Source: an uncultured Actinomyces sp. (GTDB lineage Bacteria > Actinomycetota > Actinomycetes > Actinomycetales > Actinomycetaceae). From it: a stretch of DNA of 10,204 nt. The position numbers and the translations under genes are program-made. Below the pieces are notes generated by a model. That model saw only the letters and a program-made list of their open reading frames with translations. It had not been told where the DNA came from and searched no databases. Location of the stretch: positions 1 through 10,204 of the forward strand of contig CALIEP010000377.1 in assembly GCA_938022345.1 (NCBI GenBank). Direction: 5' to 3'. Of this stretch, positions 1 to 7,303 are shown one piece after another (position 1 is the first letter of the stretch; each line of letters starts with the position of its first letter).

Positions 1-875
1 TGGTGACCGTCACGGAAATGGGAGGCCCGGGCAGGCGTCTCAACGTCTTTGGATGGATTCAAGCGAAACTGACTCCGGCCTCGGAAATGATCCCGTACTC
101 GAAGGTTTACCCGGCAAATGTGACCCGCGAGCAAGTGGATAACCGGAACGCACATCAGATGGAGAACTCGCAGTATTCCGCCCAGATCGCGGCGCTCGCG
201 GAACTGGGATGGAAAGTACCCGCAACCGTGTATATTTCCGGTGCGGTCGAGGGTTCAGATGCGGTTGGAAAAGTTCAAGAATCTGACATTTTGGAGTCAA
301 TCCAGACCCCCGATGGGGTGGTACACCCGATTGAAACTGCGGCAGATCCCTTCGTGATTATGCATTCTGTTGCTCCTGGCTCCACCGTCACGATCACCGT
401 GAAGCGTGGAGACACCGAACACGCGGAAACAATCGTCACATCTGCGCCTGAAGATGGATCTCAGGGCTCGAAAATGGGAATTTATCTGGGCGTTAAGGCC
501 GATATTCCCGTGGAAATTAACTTCGCTATGAAAGATATTGGCGGCCCTTCAGCGGGAATGATGTTCTCGCTGGCAATTATTGACCGCCTGAGTGAAGGAG
601 ATATGACGGGAGGTCAATCAATCGCGGGTACCGGGACAATTTCCTACGACGGTACGGTTGGTCCAATCGGTGGGATCGCGCAGAAAATGCAGGGTGCAAA
701 GCGCGATGGGGCCAGTTGGTTCCTTGCGCCGAAAAGCAATTGCGACCAGGTGATCGGGCACGTTCCCGAAGGGCTGCGTGTCGTTAGCGTTTCGACCCTT
801 CATGAAGCGCACGAGGACGTGGTTGCGATTGTCCAGAATCGCGGGGATTCCCTACCAACCTGCGAGGCCAAGTAA
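1..875 (+). CDS. PDZ domain-containing Lon-like (S16) serine protease, YlbL type, 5'-truncated
   Basis: The reading frame is open from the left edge (codons in phase from base 3), so the N-terminus, which in this family carries a signal anchor, is missing. The visible 290 residues contain a PDZ-like domain (about 75-145) followed by a Lon-type S16 proteolytic domain (about 155-275). The Ser-Lys dyad is visible: Ser183 in GGPSAGMMFSL and Lys228 in PIGGIAQK, matching the spacing of the Lon dyad. There is no ATPase domain, as is usual for this family, which is thought to work outside the membrane as an ATP-independent protease; its substrates are not established here. The first GTG at base 3 is probably internal, since family members normally have residues before it. 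The gene converges on the PPA1309-family gene, with 8 bp between the stop codons. The family call is firm; the physiological role is not. Confidence 0.92.
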   Translation, partial: VTVTEMGGPGRRLNVFGWIQAKLTPASEMIPYSKVYPANVTREQVDNRNAHQMENSQYSAQIAALAELGWKVPATVYISGAVEGSDAVGKVQESDILESIQTPDGVVHPIETAADPFVIMHSVAPGSTVTITVKRGDTEHAETIVTSAPEDGSQGSKMGIYLGVKADIPVEINFAMKDIGGPSAGMMFSLAIIDRLSEGDMTGGQSIAGTGTISYDGTVGPIGGIAQKMQGAKRDGASWFLAPKSNCDQVIGHVPEGLRVVSVSTLHEAHEDVVAIVQNRGDSLPTCEAK

Positions 876-883
876 CAGAATTT

Positions 884-1432
884 TCAGTCCGAGAGCGAGG
901 CCAAAAGAGCGTCGGTCAGGCTGGGAACCAGGCGTGATCCTTGGCCGACCTTGTCATCGCTGTCGAAAGTACGGGCACGAAGAGCACTCCAGGTTTCGCC
1001 GCTGCGCAGTGCTCCCGCGGCGATACGGACATCAGTAGCTTGAGGATGGTTTGAGATAAACGCAATGGCTTCTTCGGGATCTGCTGGGGCCTGAGCCTCG
1101 ACCTCAGGCGGAACAATGACGCGTTCAACGCTCAAAGCTGCGCCCACGACCGAAGGAGGCCAGGCAAGATGAGCCAACATCTCTTCGAGGTCGTCTCCTT
1201 GGAAGTCTTCCTGGATGATTGCACTGAGGTGCTCGTCCGTCCCATCCCACTCCTTGCGGAGAGCGTCCTTAAGCTCATCGGGTAGATCGGGCTGCTCGAG
1301 CAACATTGCGGTATGAACCAAAGCGTAAAGGGAAGGCGCGTGGTCCCAGCCCACGACCGATGCTGCTTTTTCGATGTCAATAACAACGTGCGCAAGAGCA
1401 ATTTGGCGTGCAGTAGGAGTCAGTTCAACCAT
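884..1432 (-). CDS. PPA1309 family protein (conserved actinobacterial, unknown function)
   Basis: This encodes a 182-residue acidic protein with no signal peptide or membrane segment, so probably cytoplasmic. It shows the layout I associate with the PPA1309 family: an N-terminal WDHAPSLYALVHT segment (residues about 29-41), a central acidic stretch around QEDFQGDDLEEMLAHLAWPPSV, then a GAALSVERVIVPPEVE strand, and near the end ATDVRIAAGALRSGETWSALR. These family members are found across Actinobacteria beside the PDZ-Lon protease and UPF0182 genes, as here. No biochemical role is known to me. The ATG at 1430-1432 fits the expected N-terminus (MVELTPTARQIALA), although the upstream ribosome-binding signal (GGGAAA about 9 bases before) is weak. 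It is transcribed divergently from the UPF0182 gene, with 93 bp between the two starts. Confidence 0.85.
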   Translation of the reverse strand: MVELTPTARQIALAHVVIDIEKAASVVGWDHAPSLYALVHTAMLLEQPDLPDELKDALRKEWDGTDEHLSAIIQEDFQGDDLEEMLAHLAWPPSVVGAALSVERVIVPPEVEAQAPADPEEAIAFISNHPQATDVRIAAGALRSGETWSALRARTFDSDDKVGQGSRLVPSLTDALLASLSD

Positions 1433-1525
1433 GGTGTCATTTTCCCATAGGCGAAAGACAGACGCAGATGCATGAGCCTCTCGTTAGAATAGGAGCACTG
1501 TGATCACTCTTCGAGAGGATGTCTT
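1433..1525. promoter_or_regulatory. Divergent intergenic region with candidate UPF0182 promoter
   Basis: These 93 bp separate the divergent PPA1309-family and UPF0182 starts and must hold promoters for both unless either is read from further away. On the + strand TAGAAT at 1485-1490 is a 5-of-6 match to the -10 consensus, but no good -35 hexamer lies 16-19 bp upstream. An 8-bp palindrome GTGATCAC (1500-1507) lies after it, and GAGAGGA (1513-1519) is a good ribosome-binding site six bases before the GTG start. Only the ribosome-binding site is convincing; the -10 is tentative. Confidence 0.4.
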
Positions 1526-4500
1526 GTGAGCGATTCTCCGTTCTTTCCTGACCATCAGCCAATTCAATTGCCCAAAATTAAGATCCGACGCCCAAAGGTG
1601 GGGCCGGGGGCAATTACCATTGCGGTTCTGGTGCTTCTTGGACTTTTTGTCTACGCGGCTTCTTCATTCTGGACTGAAATTTTGTGGTTCCAGCAGATGC
1701 ACGCGACTCGGATCCTACTGACGCGTTGGGGAGTGATCGCAGGCTTAGCCGTTGTCGGTGTTGTCTTGTCAGTCGCTGTGCTGCGCATCATGATCGGCCT
1801 GGCCCATCGTCACCGCGTGTCGTCAAAGCGCGGCGAAGCCGCCGCGAATCTGAGGCAGTACCAAGACGCTATCGAGCCTTTTAAAAAACTTGCCTTCTGG
1901 CTGGTTGCATTGGTTTTGGGTATCCCAGCAGGCCTTCGTCTTGCGGAAGGCTGGCAGACGGTCCTCACCTGGCTCAATGCGACGCCTTTTGGAAAGACAG
2001 ATCCGATTTTTGGGTGGGATATCTCTTTCTTCGTTTTCACTCTTCCATTCTTGGAACTCGTTGTTTCCTTCCTGCTCCATTTGGTGATCCTTTCGCTCGT
2101 GGTCTCGACCGTTGCCTCGTACCTCTACGGTGGTTTGCAGGTGGTGCCGCGTCCGCACGCGACTGCGCCGGTGCGTCGCCATCTGGGGATCTTGGCCGCG
2201 ATTGCCTCGGTGATTATCGGTGTGCAGTACTGGATTGGACGGTACTCACTGCTGACTCAGAGCGGTGACAATATTGATGGCGCAATGTATGCGGATGTCA
2301 ATGCAACGCTTCCCGCGCACTCGATCCTGGCTGCTATTTCCATCGCTGTCGCAGCTTTGTTCCTTGTGGCCGCATTCAGGGGAACGTGGCGCCTTCCAAC
2401 GATCGGCGTTGTGGTTACAGTCGTTGCGGCATTGGTGATTGGTGGCGCATACCCGGCGTTGATCGAACAATTCCGCGTACGCCCGAATGCGCGTTCGCTG
2501 AACGCCCCGTATATTCAGCACAACATTGATGCGACCTTGGAAGCTTACGGGCTCGATGATCTGGACTATCGGACCTACGATGCGACGACCACCGCTCAAC
2601 CCGGGCAGCTTCGTGAAGACTCTGAGTCAACTTCACAGATTCGTCTTCTTGACCCTCAGGTGATTCGTAAGACTGTCCAGCAGTTGCAGCAGTCGCGTCC
2701 CTACTACTCCTTCGATTCCGGTTTCTTTGTCGACCGATACACCATTAACGGTGAACGTCGCGATACCGTCATTTCAATGCGTGAGCTGAACTTGGCAGGC
2801 CTGTCTCAAGAACAGCAGAACTGGGTGAACCGTCATACCGTTTACACGCACGGTTTCGGTGTTGTAGCTGCCTACGGTAACACCATCACCTCTGATGGCC
2901 TTCCCGCCTACTGGGAGCAGTCCATCCCCTCAAAGGGAGAGATCGGCGAGTACGAGCCTCGTGTGTACTTCTCGCAGTCGGCCCCCGACTATTCGATCGT
3001 CGGCGGCCCTGAAGGAACTCCTAACCAAGAGCTCGACTACCCGGATGACAACGCGCCTGGAGGCCAGGTCTCCACGACCTTCAAGGGTAATGGTGGTCCT
3101 TCGGTTGGGAACGTCTGGAATAAGCTTCTGTACTCGATTAAGTTCGGATCAACCGATATATTCTTCTCCTCGCAGACGAATCAGGAATCGCAGATTCTCT
3201 ACGATCGTGATCCGCTTCTTCGCGTTGCAAAGGTTGCTCCCTACCTGACACTGGAACAGAAGGCATACCCTGCCGTTGTCGATACGGATGGCGATCCCTC
3301 GACGCCCAAGCGACTTGTTTGGGTTGTTGACGCATACACGACAACGGATTCCTATCCTTATGCTCAGCATCAATCGCTGTCGTCCAGCACGGTTGATTCG
3401 CGTTCGCAGTCGGTGGGGCAGTACATCCAGGAAAACTCCATCAACTACATGCGTAATTCTGTCAAGGCAATCGTTGATGCCTATGACGGATCGGTGCGTC
3501 TCTTCCAGTGGGATGAAAAGGATCCCATTCTGTCGACGTGGATGAAGATTTATCCGGGAAGCGTTGAGTCAAAGCAAAACATTTCCGCTGATCTCATGGG
3601 CCACCTGCGCTACCCCGAGGATATGTTCAAGGTTCAGCGTGACCTGCTGACCTCTTACCACGTGCGCGATGCCTCTGACTTCTACACCGGTGGTGACCGC
3701 TGGCGCCTTGCTGAAGAAACTTCAACAGCCGCAACTGCAAATGGGGTATCGACTGCTACCATGAGCAGCTCGCAGCAGCAGGCAGTCCGTGTGCAGCCGC
3801 CGTATTACCTGACCATGCAGATGCCGGGGCAGCAGAGCGCGGAATTCTCATTGACCTCCGTTTTCGTTCCGGGTGGTGAATCCAAGCGCGAGGCCATGGC
3901 TGGATTCCTCGCGGTTGATTCCGAAACCGGAAGCGAGGCCGGCAAGGTTCGTGAGGGCTACGGCAAGCTACGGCTGATTGCGCTTCCGTCCTCGACGACG
4001 GTCCCCGGTCCGGGACAGATCCAGAACGCGTATGACACCAACCAAACGATTGCCTCACAGCTCAATGTTTTGAACCTGTCTGATTCCACGGTTATCAGGG
4101 GTAACTTGTTGACTCTGCCTGTAGGTGGTGGCCTGCTATACGTCCAGCCGGTCTACATCCAGGGTTCGGGTGGAGCAAACTACCCGGTCTTGCGTTTTGT
4201 GCTGACAGCCTTCGGTAACAGAGTTGGTTTTGCGCCCACACTGGCAGAATCCCTTGACCAAACCTTTGGCGGTGATTCCGCTGCAAAGGTCGCCGGCGGT
4301 GATCAATCTGCCGATAAGAATAAGGGCGGTGGCGATCAACAAAACCAAGCGGAAAGCGAGCCCTCCAAGCAGCTTGCTTCGGCGCTTCAAGATGCTAACC
4401 AGGCCATCCAAGATGGTCAGAATGCACTGAAGAACAACGACTGGGCAGCCTATGGTGAATCACAGAAGCGTCTAAATGATGCTCTGACGAAGGCTATCGA

Positions 4501-4543
4501 TGCCCAAAAGAAGCTGGACGCCCAAAGCGGCTCCGGTTCCTGA
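1526..4543 (+). CDS. UPF0182 family (COG1615) large membrane protein
   Basis: This is a 1005-residue protein of the UPF0182 family, typically about 900-1000 residues in Actinobacteria. Seven hydrophobic segments occupy the N-terminal third: about 28-48, 68-92, 121-140, 167-198, 218-236, 265-284 and 292-311. After the last comes the family signature RPNARSLNAPYIQHNI (about 319-334) ending in AYGL, then a very large soluble region to about 910, expected outside the membrane. The tail (914-1005) is a Gly/Asp/Lys/Gln-rich linker followed by an amphipathic helix with the DWAAYGESQKRLNDAL pattern common in these tails. The GTG start is supported by GAGAGGA six bases upstream. The coding end has two stops in a row (TGA TAG). 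The function of the family is unknown; proximity to a secreted Lon-like protease suggests an envelope role, which is inference. The fold family is certain. Confidence 0.95.
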   Translation: MSDSPFFPDHQPIQLPKIKIRRPKVGPGAITIAVLVLLGLFVYAASSFWTEILWFQQMHATRILLTRWGVIAGLAVVGVVLSVAVLRIMIGLAHRHRVSSKRGEAAANLRQYQDAIEPFKKLAFWLVALVLGIPAGLRLAEGWQTVLTWLNATPFGKTDPIFGWDISFFVFTLPFLELVVSFLLHLVILSLVVSTVASYLYGGLQVVPRPHATAPVRRHLGILAAIASVIIGVQYWIGRYSLLTQSGDNIDGAMYADVNATLPAHSILAAISIAVAALFLVAAFRGTWRLPTIGVVVTVVAALVIGGAYPALIEQFRVRPNARSLNAPYIQHNIDATLEAYGLDDLDYRTYDATTTAQPGQLREDSESTSQIRLLDPQVIRKTVQQLQQSRPYYSFDSGFFVDRYTINGERRDTVISMRELNLAGLSQEQQNWVNRHTVYTHGFGVVAAYGNTITSDGLPAYWEQSIPSKGEIGEYEPRVYFSQSAPDYSIVGGPEGTPNQELDYPDDNAPGGQVSTTFKGNGGPSVGNVWNKLLYSIKFGSTDIFFSSQTNQESQILYDRDPLLRVAKVAPYLTLEQKAYPAVVDTDGDPSTPKRLVWVVDAYTTTDSYPYAQHQSLSSSTVDSRSQSVGQYIQENSINYMRNSVKAIVDAYDGSVRLFQWDEKDPILSTWMKIYPGSVESKQNISADLMGHLRYPEDMFKVQRDLLTSYHVRDASDFYTGGDRWRLAEETSTAATANGVSTATMSSSQQQAVRVQPPYYLTMQMPGQQSAEFSLTSVFVPGGESKREAMAGFLAVDSETGSEAGKVREGYGKLRLIALPSSTTVPGPGQIQNAYDTNQTIASQLNVLNLSDSTVIRGNLLTLPVGGGLLYVQPVYIQGSGGANYPVLRFVLTAFGNRVGFAPTLAESLDQTFGGDSAAKVAGGDQSADKNKGGGDQQNQAESEPSKQLASALQDANQAIQDGQNALKNNDWAAYGESQKRLNDALTKAIDAQKKLDAQSGSGS

Positions 4544-4564
4544 TAGCTCAATATGAGTAAAGGC

Positions 4565-4599
4565 GTGGGCACGGGTGAGGACTACTCACCCGGGCCCAC
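4565..4599. terminator. Bidirectional hairpin terminator between UPF0182 and pdtaS
   Basis: The arms GTGGGCACGGGTGAG (4565-4579) and CTCACCCGGGCCCAC (4585-4599) pair at 14 of 15 positions around a 5-base loop (gacta). The single mismatch is A4571 against G4593. The repeat lies 21 bases past the UPF0182 stop, between two convergent genes, so it can serve both transcripts. Neither side carries a strong T tract (the + side continues agccgtttc), as is often seen in actinobacterial terminators. The stem is certain; termination is inferred from position. Confidence 0.82.
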
Positions 4600-4666
4600 A
4601 GCCGTTTCACGTCGGGTATCGTTGACAACCAGGAGATGAGAAGCGGTTTTTCGCTATGTTGGGCTC

Positions 4667-6124
4667 TTAGTTATTCAGGTGGGCCCTGATCACGACGGTA
4701 GTTCCGCATTCGGCTCCTGGCAGCCATTCAATATTTCCTTGAAGTTCTGCACGGACCATTTGGTTGACAATCTGAGTTCCCAGACCGGTCATCGCCCGCC
4801 CGGGTTGGATTCCTGCCCCGTTGTCTGAAACGGTGACCGTGAGCTGGCTTTCATTACGTTCAGCATGGACTTGAACCAGCCCGTCCTTGTCGGCAAGTCC
4901 GTGCTCAACCGAATTTGACACAAGTTCATTCAAGACCGTTGCCATTGCCTGAGCCTGAGGGGCCTCAAGGCTACCGAATTCTCCAGTTGTCACTACGTCA
5001 ACGGAATGATCGGTTGAGGCTACCGTACCTGCCATGCGGACGATTGTTCGTGCGACCTCGTCGAAATCTACCTGTTCATTAACATTTTGAGAAAGAGCCT
5101 CGTGGACGGTAGCGATCGCTTGAACACGGCGTTCGGCCTCTTGAAGTGCCGTTTGAACACTTTCGGAGTCAGAACGACGTGCTTGGAGACGCAATAGCGC
5201 GGAAACGGTTTGCAGGTTGTTCTTCACACGATGGTGAATTTCGCGAATCGTTGCATCCTTCGTCATCAATTCCTGCTCGCGTCTACGCAGTTCGGACAGA
5301 TCGCGAGTCAAAATGACAGCGCCCAAACGTTTGCGTCCGTTAAATAAAGGAAGAGCACGCATTGTGACTGTTGAGCCCTGAACACTCAATTCAACGCGCC
5401 AAGGCGCACGACCCATAACAACTACTGCTAAGGACTCTTCAACGATTGTCGAGTCAGAAACAACGTCGGTAATGCGTTGCGCAAGCACCTCTCCAAGAAC
5501 AGATTCCCGAATGCCTAAACTACGCAAGCACGAGGTCGCATTCGGGGTTGCCTGTAGAACCTTGCCCTCAGGGTCAATCAAAATGGCACCGTCCTGGACG
5601 CGAGGAACGCCGTGTCCAGTGATTGTCGGGGCAGAATCGTAGGGATACTCACCGCGAGAAATCATTTCGCAGAGGACATCCGCGGCGTCTCCAGTCCACG
5701 TGTCAAAACCTTGAACAGAGCGGGGGGAAGAGAGATTTGCTTCGCGGGTCAGTACAGCAACAACCTCGCCCTGGTAGGGGATTGGAACGCAGGTCTCCAT
5801 CATCGAGTACGTGCCAGCCCAGTGCGCCGCAGTTGGTCGAACGACTTCGCAGGTTTCCATGGCGCGACGAAGCTCAGCCTCGCGAGCAAGCGGCAGATAA
5901 AGGCCTCGTGGATCCTCGGCGTGCACGGTAACTGACGTCGATGGACGGCAACTTTCAACTGCAATAAACCGATTGTCATCTGTGGGAAGCCACAGAACTA
6001 AGTCTGCAGCGGCAAGGTCAGCGATGACCTGCCAATCTTCAAGAAGCCGATGTAATAGCTCGATCGCACCTGTGGGAATGGGAGTAGCAGATGCAGATTC
6101 AGCGATCTGGGTCAGTGTGGGCAT
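4667..6124 (-). CDS. pdtaS: PdtaS-type sensor histidine kinase (GAF/PAS, HisKA_2, HATPase)
   Basis: This 485-residue soluble kinase matches mycobacterial PdtaS (Rv3220c) closely in layout. It has a GAF-like N-terminal sensor (about 20-155), a PAS-like domain (about 175-275), a HisKA_2 dimerisation/phosphoacceptor segment, and a C-terminal ATPase. The phosphoacceptor motif EIHHRVKNNLQTV starts at Glu295; His298 is the residue also conserved in HWE-type kinases and is the likely phosphoacceptor. The ATPase shows the N box LNELVSNSVEHG (398-409), G1 DNGAGI (434-439) and G2 TGLGT (446-450), all intact. There is no transmembrane segment, so it is cytosolic. PdtaS normally phosphorylates PdtaR, an ANTAR-domain antiterminator that binds RNA; no such partner is in this window, so it would be encoded elsewhere. 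The start MPTLTQIAE resembles the known PdtaS N-terminus, supporting the ATG at 6122-6124 although no ribosome-binding site is visible. Confidence 0.92.
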   Translation of the reverse strand: MPTLTQIAESASATPIPTGAIELLHRLLEDWQVIADLAAADLVLWLPTDDNRFIAVESCRPSTSVTVHAEDPRGLYLPLAREAELRRAMETCEVVRPTAAHWAGTYSMMETCVPIPYQGEVVAVLTREANLSSPRSVQGFDTWTGDAADVLCEMISRGEYPYDSAPTITGHGVPRVQDGAILIDPEGKVLQATPNATSCLRSLGIRESVLGEVLAQRITDVVSDSTIVEESLAVVVMGRAPWRVELSVQGSTVTMRALPLFNGRKRLGAVILTRDLSELRRREQELMTKDATIREIHHRVKNNLQTVSALLRLQARRSDSESVQTALQEAERRVQAIATVHEALSQNVNEQVDFDEVARTIVRMAGTVASTDHSVDVVTTGEFGSLEAPQAQAMATVLNELVSNSVEHGLADKDGLVQVHAERNESQLTVTVSDNGAGIQPGRAMTGLGTQIVNQMVRAELQGNIEWLPGAECGTTVVIRAHLNN

Positions 6125-6130
6125 GTATTC

Positions 6131-6136
6131 ACAATA
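6131..6136 (-). promoter_or_regulatory. Candidate -10 element for leaderless pdtaS transcript
   Basis: On the minus strand TATTGT ends six bases before the pdtaS ATG, the spacing that puts transcription start at the A of the ATG. A weak -35-like TTCTCA lies 18 bases upstream of it. There is no purine-rich ribosome-binding site before this ATG, which fits a leaderless mRNA, a common arrangement in Actinobacteria. The hexamer is only 4 of 6 to consensus, so this is tentative. Confidence 0.35.
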
Positions 6137-6177
6137 GCGTCATAGCGGAAGTTGTGAGAATCATCGGACAGCGAGGA

Positions 6178-6183
6178 TACAAT
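6178..6183 (+). promoter_or_regulatory. Candidate -10 element for the DUF2505 gene
   Basis: TACAAT is a 5-of-6 match to the -10 consensus. A TTGTGA lies upstream at 6152-6157 but with a 20-bp spacer, longer than usual. Transcription from here would start near 6190, just before the perfect inverted repeat at 6194-6220, and run into the DUF2505 gene and probably the genes after it. Confidence 0.4.
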
Positions 6184-6193
6184 CGCAACGATG

Positions 6194-6220
6194 GTGTTCG
6201 CCTTCTTCTCAGGCGAACAC
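6194..6220. repeat. Perfect 9-bp inverted repeat in the DUF2505 leader
   Basis: GTGTTCGCC (6194-6202) and GGCGAACAC (6212-6220) are exact reverse complements around a 9-base spacer, ttcttctca. The repeat follows the candidate -10 at 6178-6183 and precedes the ribosome-binding site at 6237-6240, so it is either an operator close to the transcription start or a 5'-leader hairpin. It is not a LexA box: there CGAAC precedes GTTCG, whereas here the half-sites are in the opposite order and widely separated. It is too close to the gene start, and upstream of it, to be an obvious terminator for another gene on this strand. Confidence 0.7.
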
Positions 6221-6236
6221 AAAGAAATACGTGGAT

Positions 6237-6240
6237 AGGA
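6237..6240 (+). promoter_or_regulatory. Ribosome-binding site deciding the DUF2505 start
   Basis: AGGA (within ATAGGA) ends five bases before the ATG at 6246. The in-frame GTG at 6231 has only an A-rich sequence upstream and overlaps this site. The later ATG is therefore preferred. Confidence 0.6.
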
Positions 6241-6245
6241 TTGGC

Positions 6246-6758
6246 ATGCAGTTCAATGGAGATGCACACTATCAATGCTCGCCTGAGGAATTCGTCGAAA
6301 TTAGTACGACTCCGGGCTTCGTTATGGAACGAATCGGGCCTCTTTTGAAGGACCCGATCATTGAGAATCCTCAGCAACGGACCGTGAGCGCGTGGGGGTG
6401 TGTCAACCCCGAGGTGGTCCCTGCGAAGGTGCGAAGCCTCGTCGCCAATAAGGCACGTGTTGAATACGACGAAGTATGGGTTCAGGAAGCACCGGGTGAG
6501 TTTCGAGCAAAGTGCACACTTGCCGTTAAAGGACTACCGGTTTCTGCTGAGTTTACCCAGACCGTGACAGCTGTCAGTGGGGACGTGAATCAATGTCAGT
6601 GGCATGTGGATGGCGACTACCATGTGCTTATTCCGCTTATTGGGCGAAGCGTTGAAAACACCGTTTCTGAGCGTCTTTCTCAGGCTTTTGAGCGGGATCG
6701 ACGCATCGTGAATAACTGGCTGATCGCTCATGCGGGCGAGTACCCAATTGCACAGTAG
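6246..6758 (+). CDS. DUF2505 domain-containing protein (SRPBCC/START-like)
   Basis: From the preferred ATG this is a 170-residue protein; a GTG 15 bases upstream would add five residues. The beginning, MQFNGDAHYQCSPEEFVEI, is the standard opening of DUF2505 and other SRPBCC-fold proteins (a beta strand then a helix after the SPEE turn). The rest fits the alpha/beta-grip pattern: a DEVWVQ strand near residues 75-80, FTQTV and WHVDGDYHVLIPLIGRSVENTV strands leading into a long C-terminal helix (about 132-162). The fold is expected to form a hydrophobic pocket, but no ligand is known for DUF2505. There is no signal peptide or membrane segment. It is probably the first gene of a co-directional run with the OsmC-family gene, 63 bp downstream. 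The family assignment rests on pattern recognition of these motifs. Confidence 0.82.
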   Translation: MQFNGDAHYQCSPEEFVEISTTPGFVMERIGPLLKDPIIENPQQRTVSAWGCVNPEVVPAKVRSLVANKARVEYDEVWVQEAPGEFRAKCTLAVKGLPVSAEFTQTVTAVSGDVNQCQWHVDGDYHVLIPLIGRSVENTVSERLSQAFERDRRIVNNWLIAHAGEYPIAQ

Positions 6759-6809
6759 CTGTGGAATAAATATTTGCGATTATTGGTTGCACTGGAACAA
6801 CAACAACAC

Positions 6810-6815
6810 GAAGGA
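6810..6815 (+). promoter_or_regulatory. Ribosome-binding site deciding the OsmC-family start
   Basis: GAAGGA ends six bases before the ATG at 6822. The open frame continues upstream to an ATG at 6774, but the residues that would be added (MRLLVALEQQQHEGQI) are unlike the family and would extend across this site, so the start at 6822 is preferred. Confidence 0.75.
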
Positions 6816-6821
6816 CAGATC

Positions 6822-7286
6822 ATGGCAGAAGAAATCAAAGAAACTACTCAATCTGTGCCAGCGGCCTCGGGCCCCTCAAACCCCTTGTACCTTGAACGTA
6901 CCGGGGTCCGTCAGTACGTTGCGCGTAATGCTCGAGGCGCTGAGATCTTAGTAGGGGATGGTCCGGGACGCTTTAGCCCCGGGGATCTTCTCAAGCTCGC
7001 GCTCGCAGGATGTAATGCGATGTCCTCTGATGCGCGTTTTGCTGCGGTTCTGGGTGACGATTTTGCTCAGATTTCCGGAGTTTCAGCCGAGTACGACGAG
7101 GCCGAAGACCGCTTCACTTCGATGGAAATCGAGCTCCTTCAGGATCTCTCAGCGCTTAGTGAGGAAGAAACTGCTTCGCTTCTTCGACGTGCCGAGGCCG
7201 CAATCGAGCGTCACTGTACTATCGCACATACGATTTCTCACCCGGTCCCGCACACTCTGCACATTGCTTCGGAGCAGGTTCGCTAA
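6822..7286 (+). CDS. OsmC family protein
   Basis: The 154-residue protein belongs to the OsmC/Ohr superfamily of thiol-dependent peroxide-handling proteins. Both conserved cysteines are present: Cys64 in the helix segment LLKLALAGCNAMS, and Cys132 in ERHCTIAHTI, the second-cysteine motif before the final beta strand. In active members the first cysteine reduces organic hydroperoxides and the pair forms a disulfide; the protein works as a dimer in the cytoplasm. The order GDGPGRFSPGDLL before the first cysteine fits the family, where a Pro-Glu-(Glu/Asp)-Leu-Leu turn is common; here the acidic residue after proline is replaced by Gly-Asp. The first 20 or so residues are a low-complexity polar extension. 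Whether it is OsmC-like, Ohr-like or a non-peroxidase YhfA-type member cannot be settled by eye. It follows the DUF2505 gene and precedes thyA, separated from thyA by a strong hairpin. Confidence 0.88.
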   Translation: MAEEIKETTQSVPAASGPSNPLYLERTGVRQYVARNARGAEILVGDGPGRFSPGDLLKLALAGCNAMSSDARFAAVLGDDFAQISGVSAEYDEAEDRFTSMEIELLQDLSALSEEETASLLRRAEAAIERHCTIAHTISHPVPHTLHIASEQVR

Positions 7287-7303
7287 TTCTGAGAGTCGGT
7301 CGG

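Noticed and set aside
1500..1507. GTGATCAC palindrome upstream of the UPF0182 gene.
   Set aside because: Eight-base palindromes are common by chance and this one has no extension into a longer symmetric site.
1823..2182. Long antisense open frame (119 residues) inside the UPF0182 gene.
   Set aside because: It is a shadow of the strongly recognisable UPF0182 membrane region, with no ribosome-binding site or family-like composition.
4642..4655. AGCG-gttttt-CGCT small hairpin near the end of pdtaS.
   Set aside because: A 4-bp stem is too weak to be called a terminator; the much stronger 4565-4599 stem already fits that role.
5612..5935. Two overlapping plus-strand open frames of about 100 residues opposite pdtaS.
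   Set aside because: They are antisense shadows of the GAF/PAS part of pdtaS, which has clear protein-level motifs; their translations show no recognisable domain.
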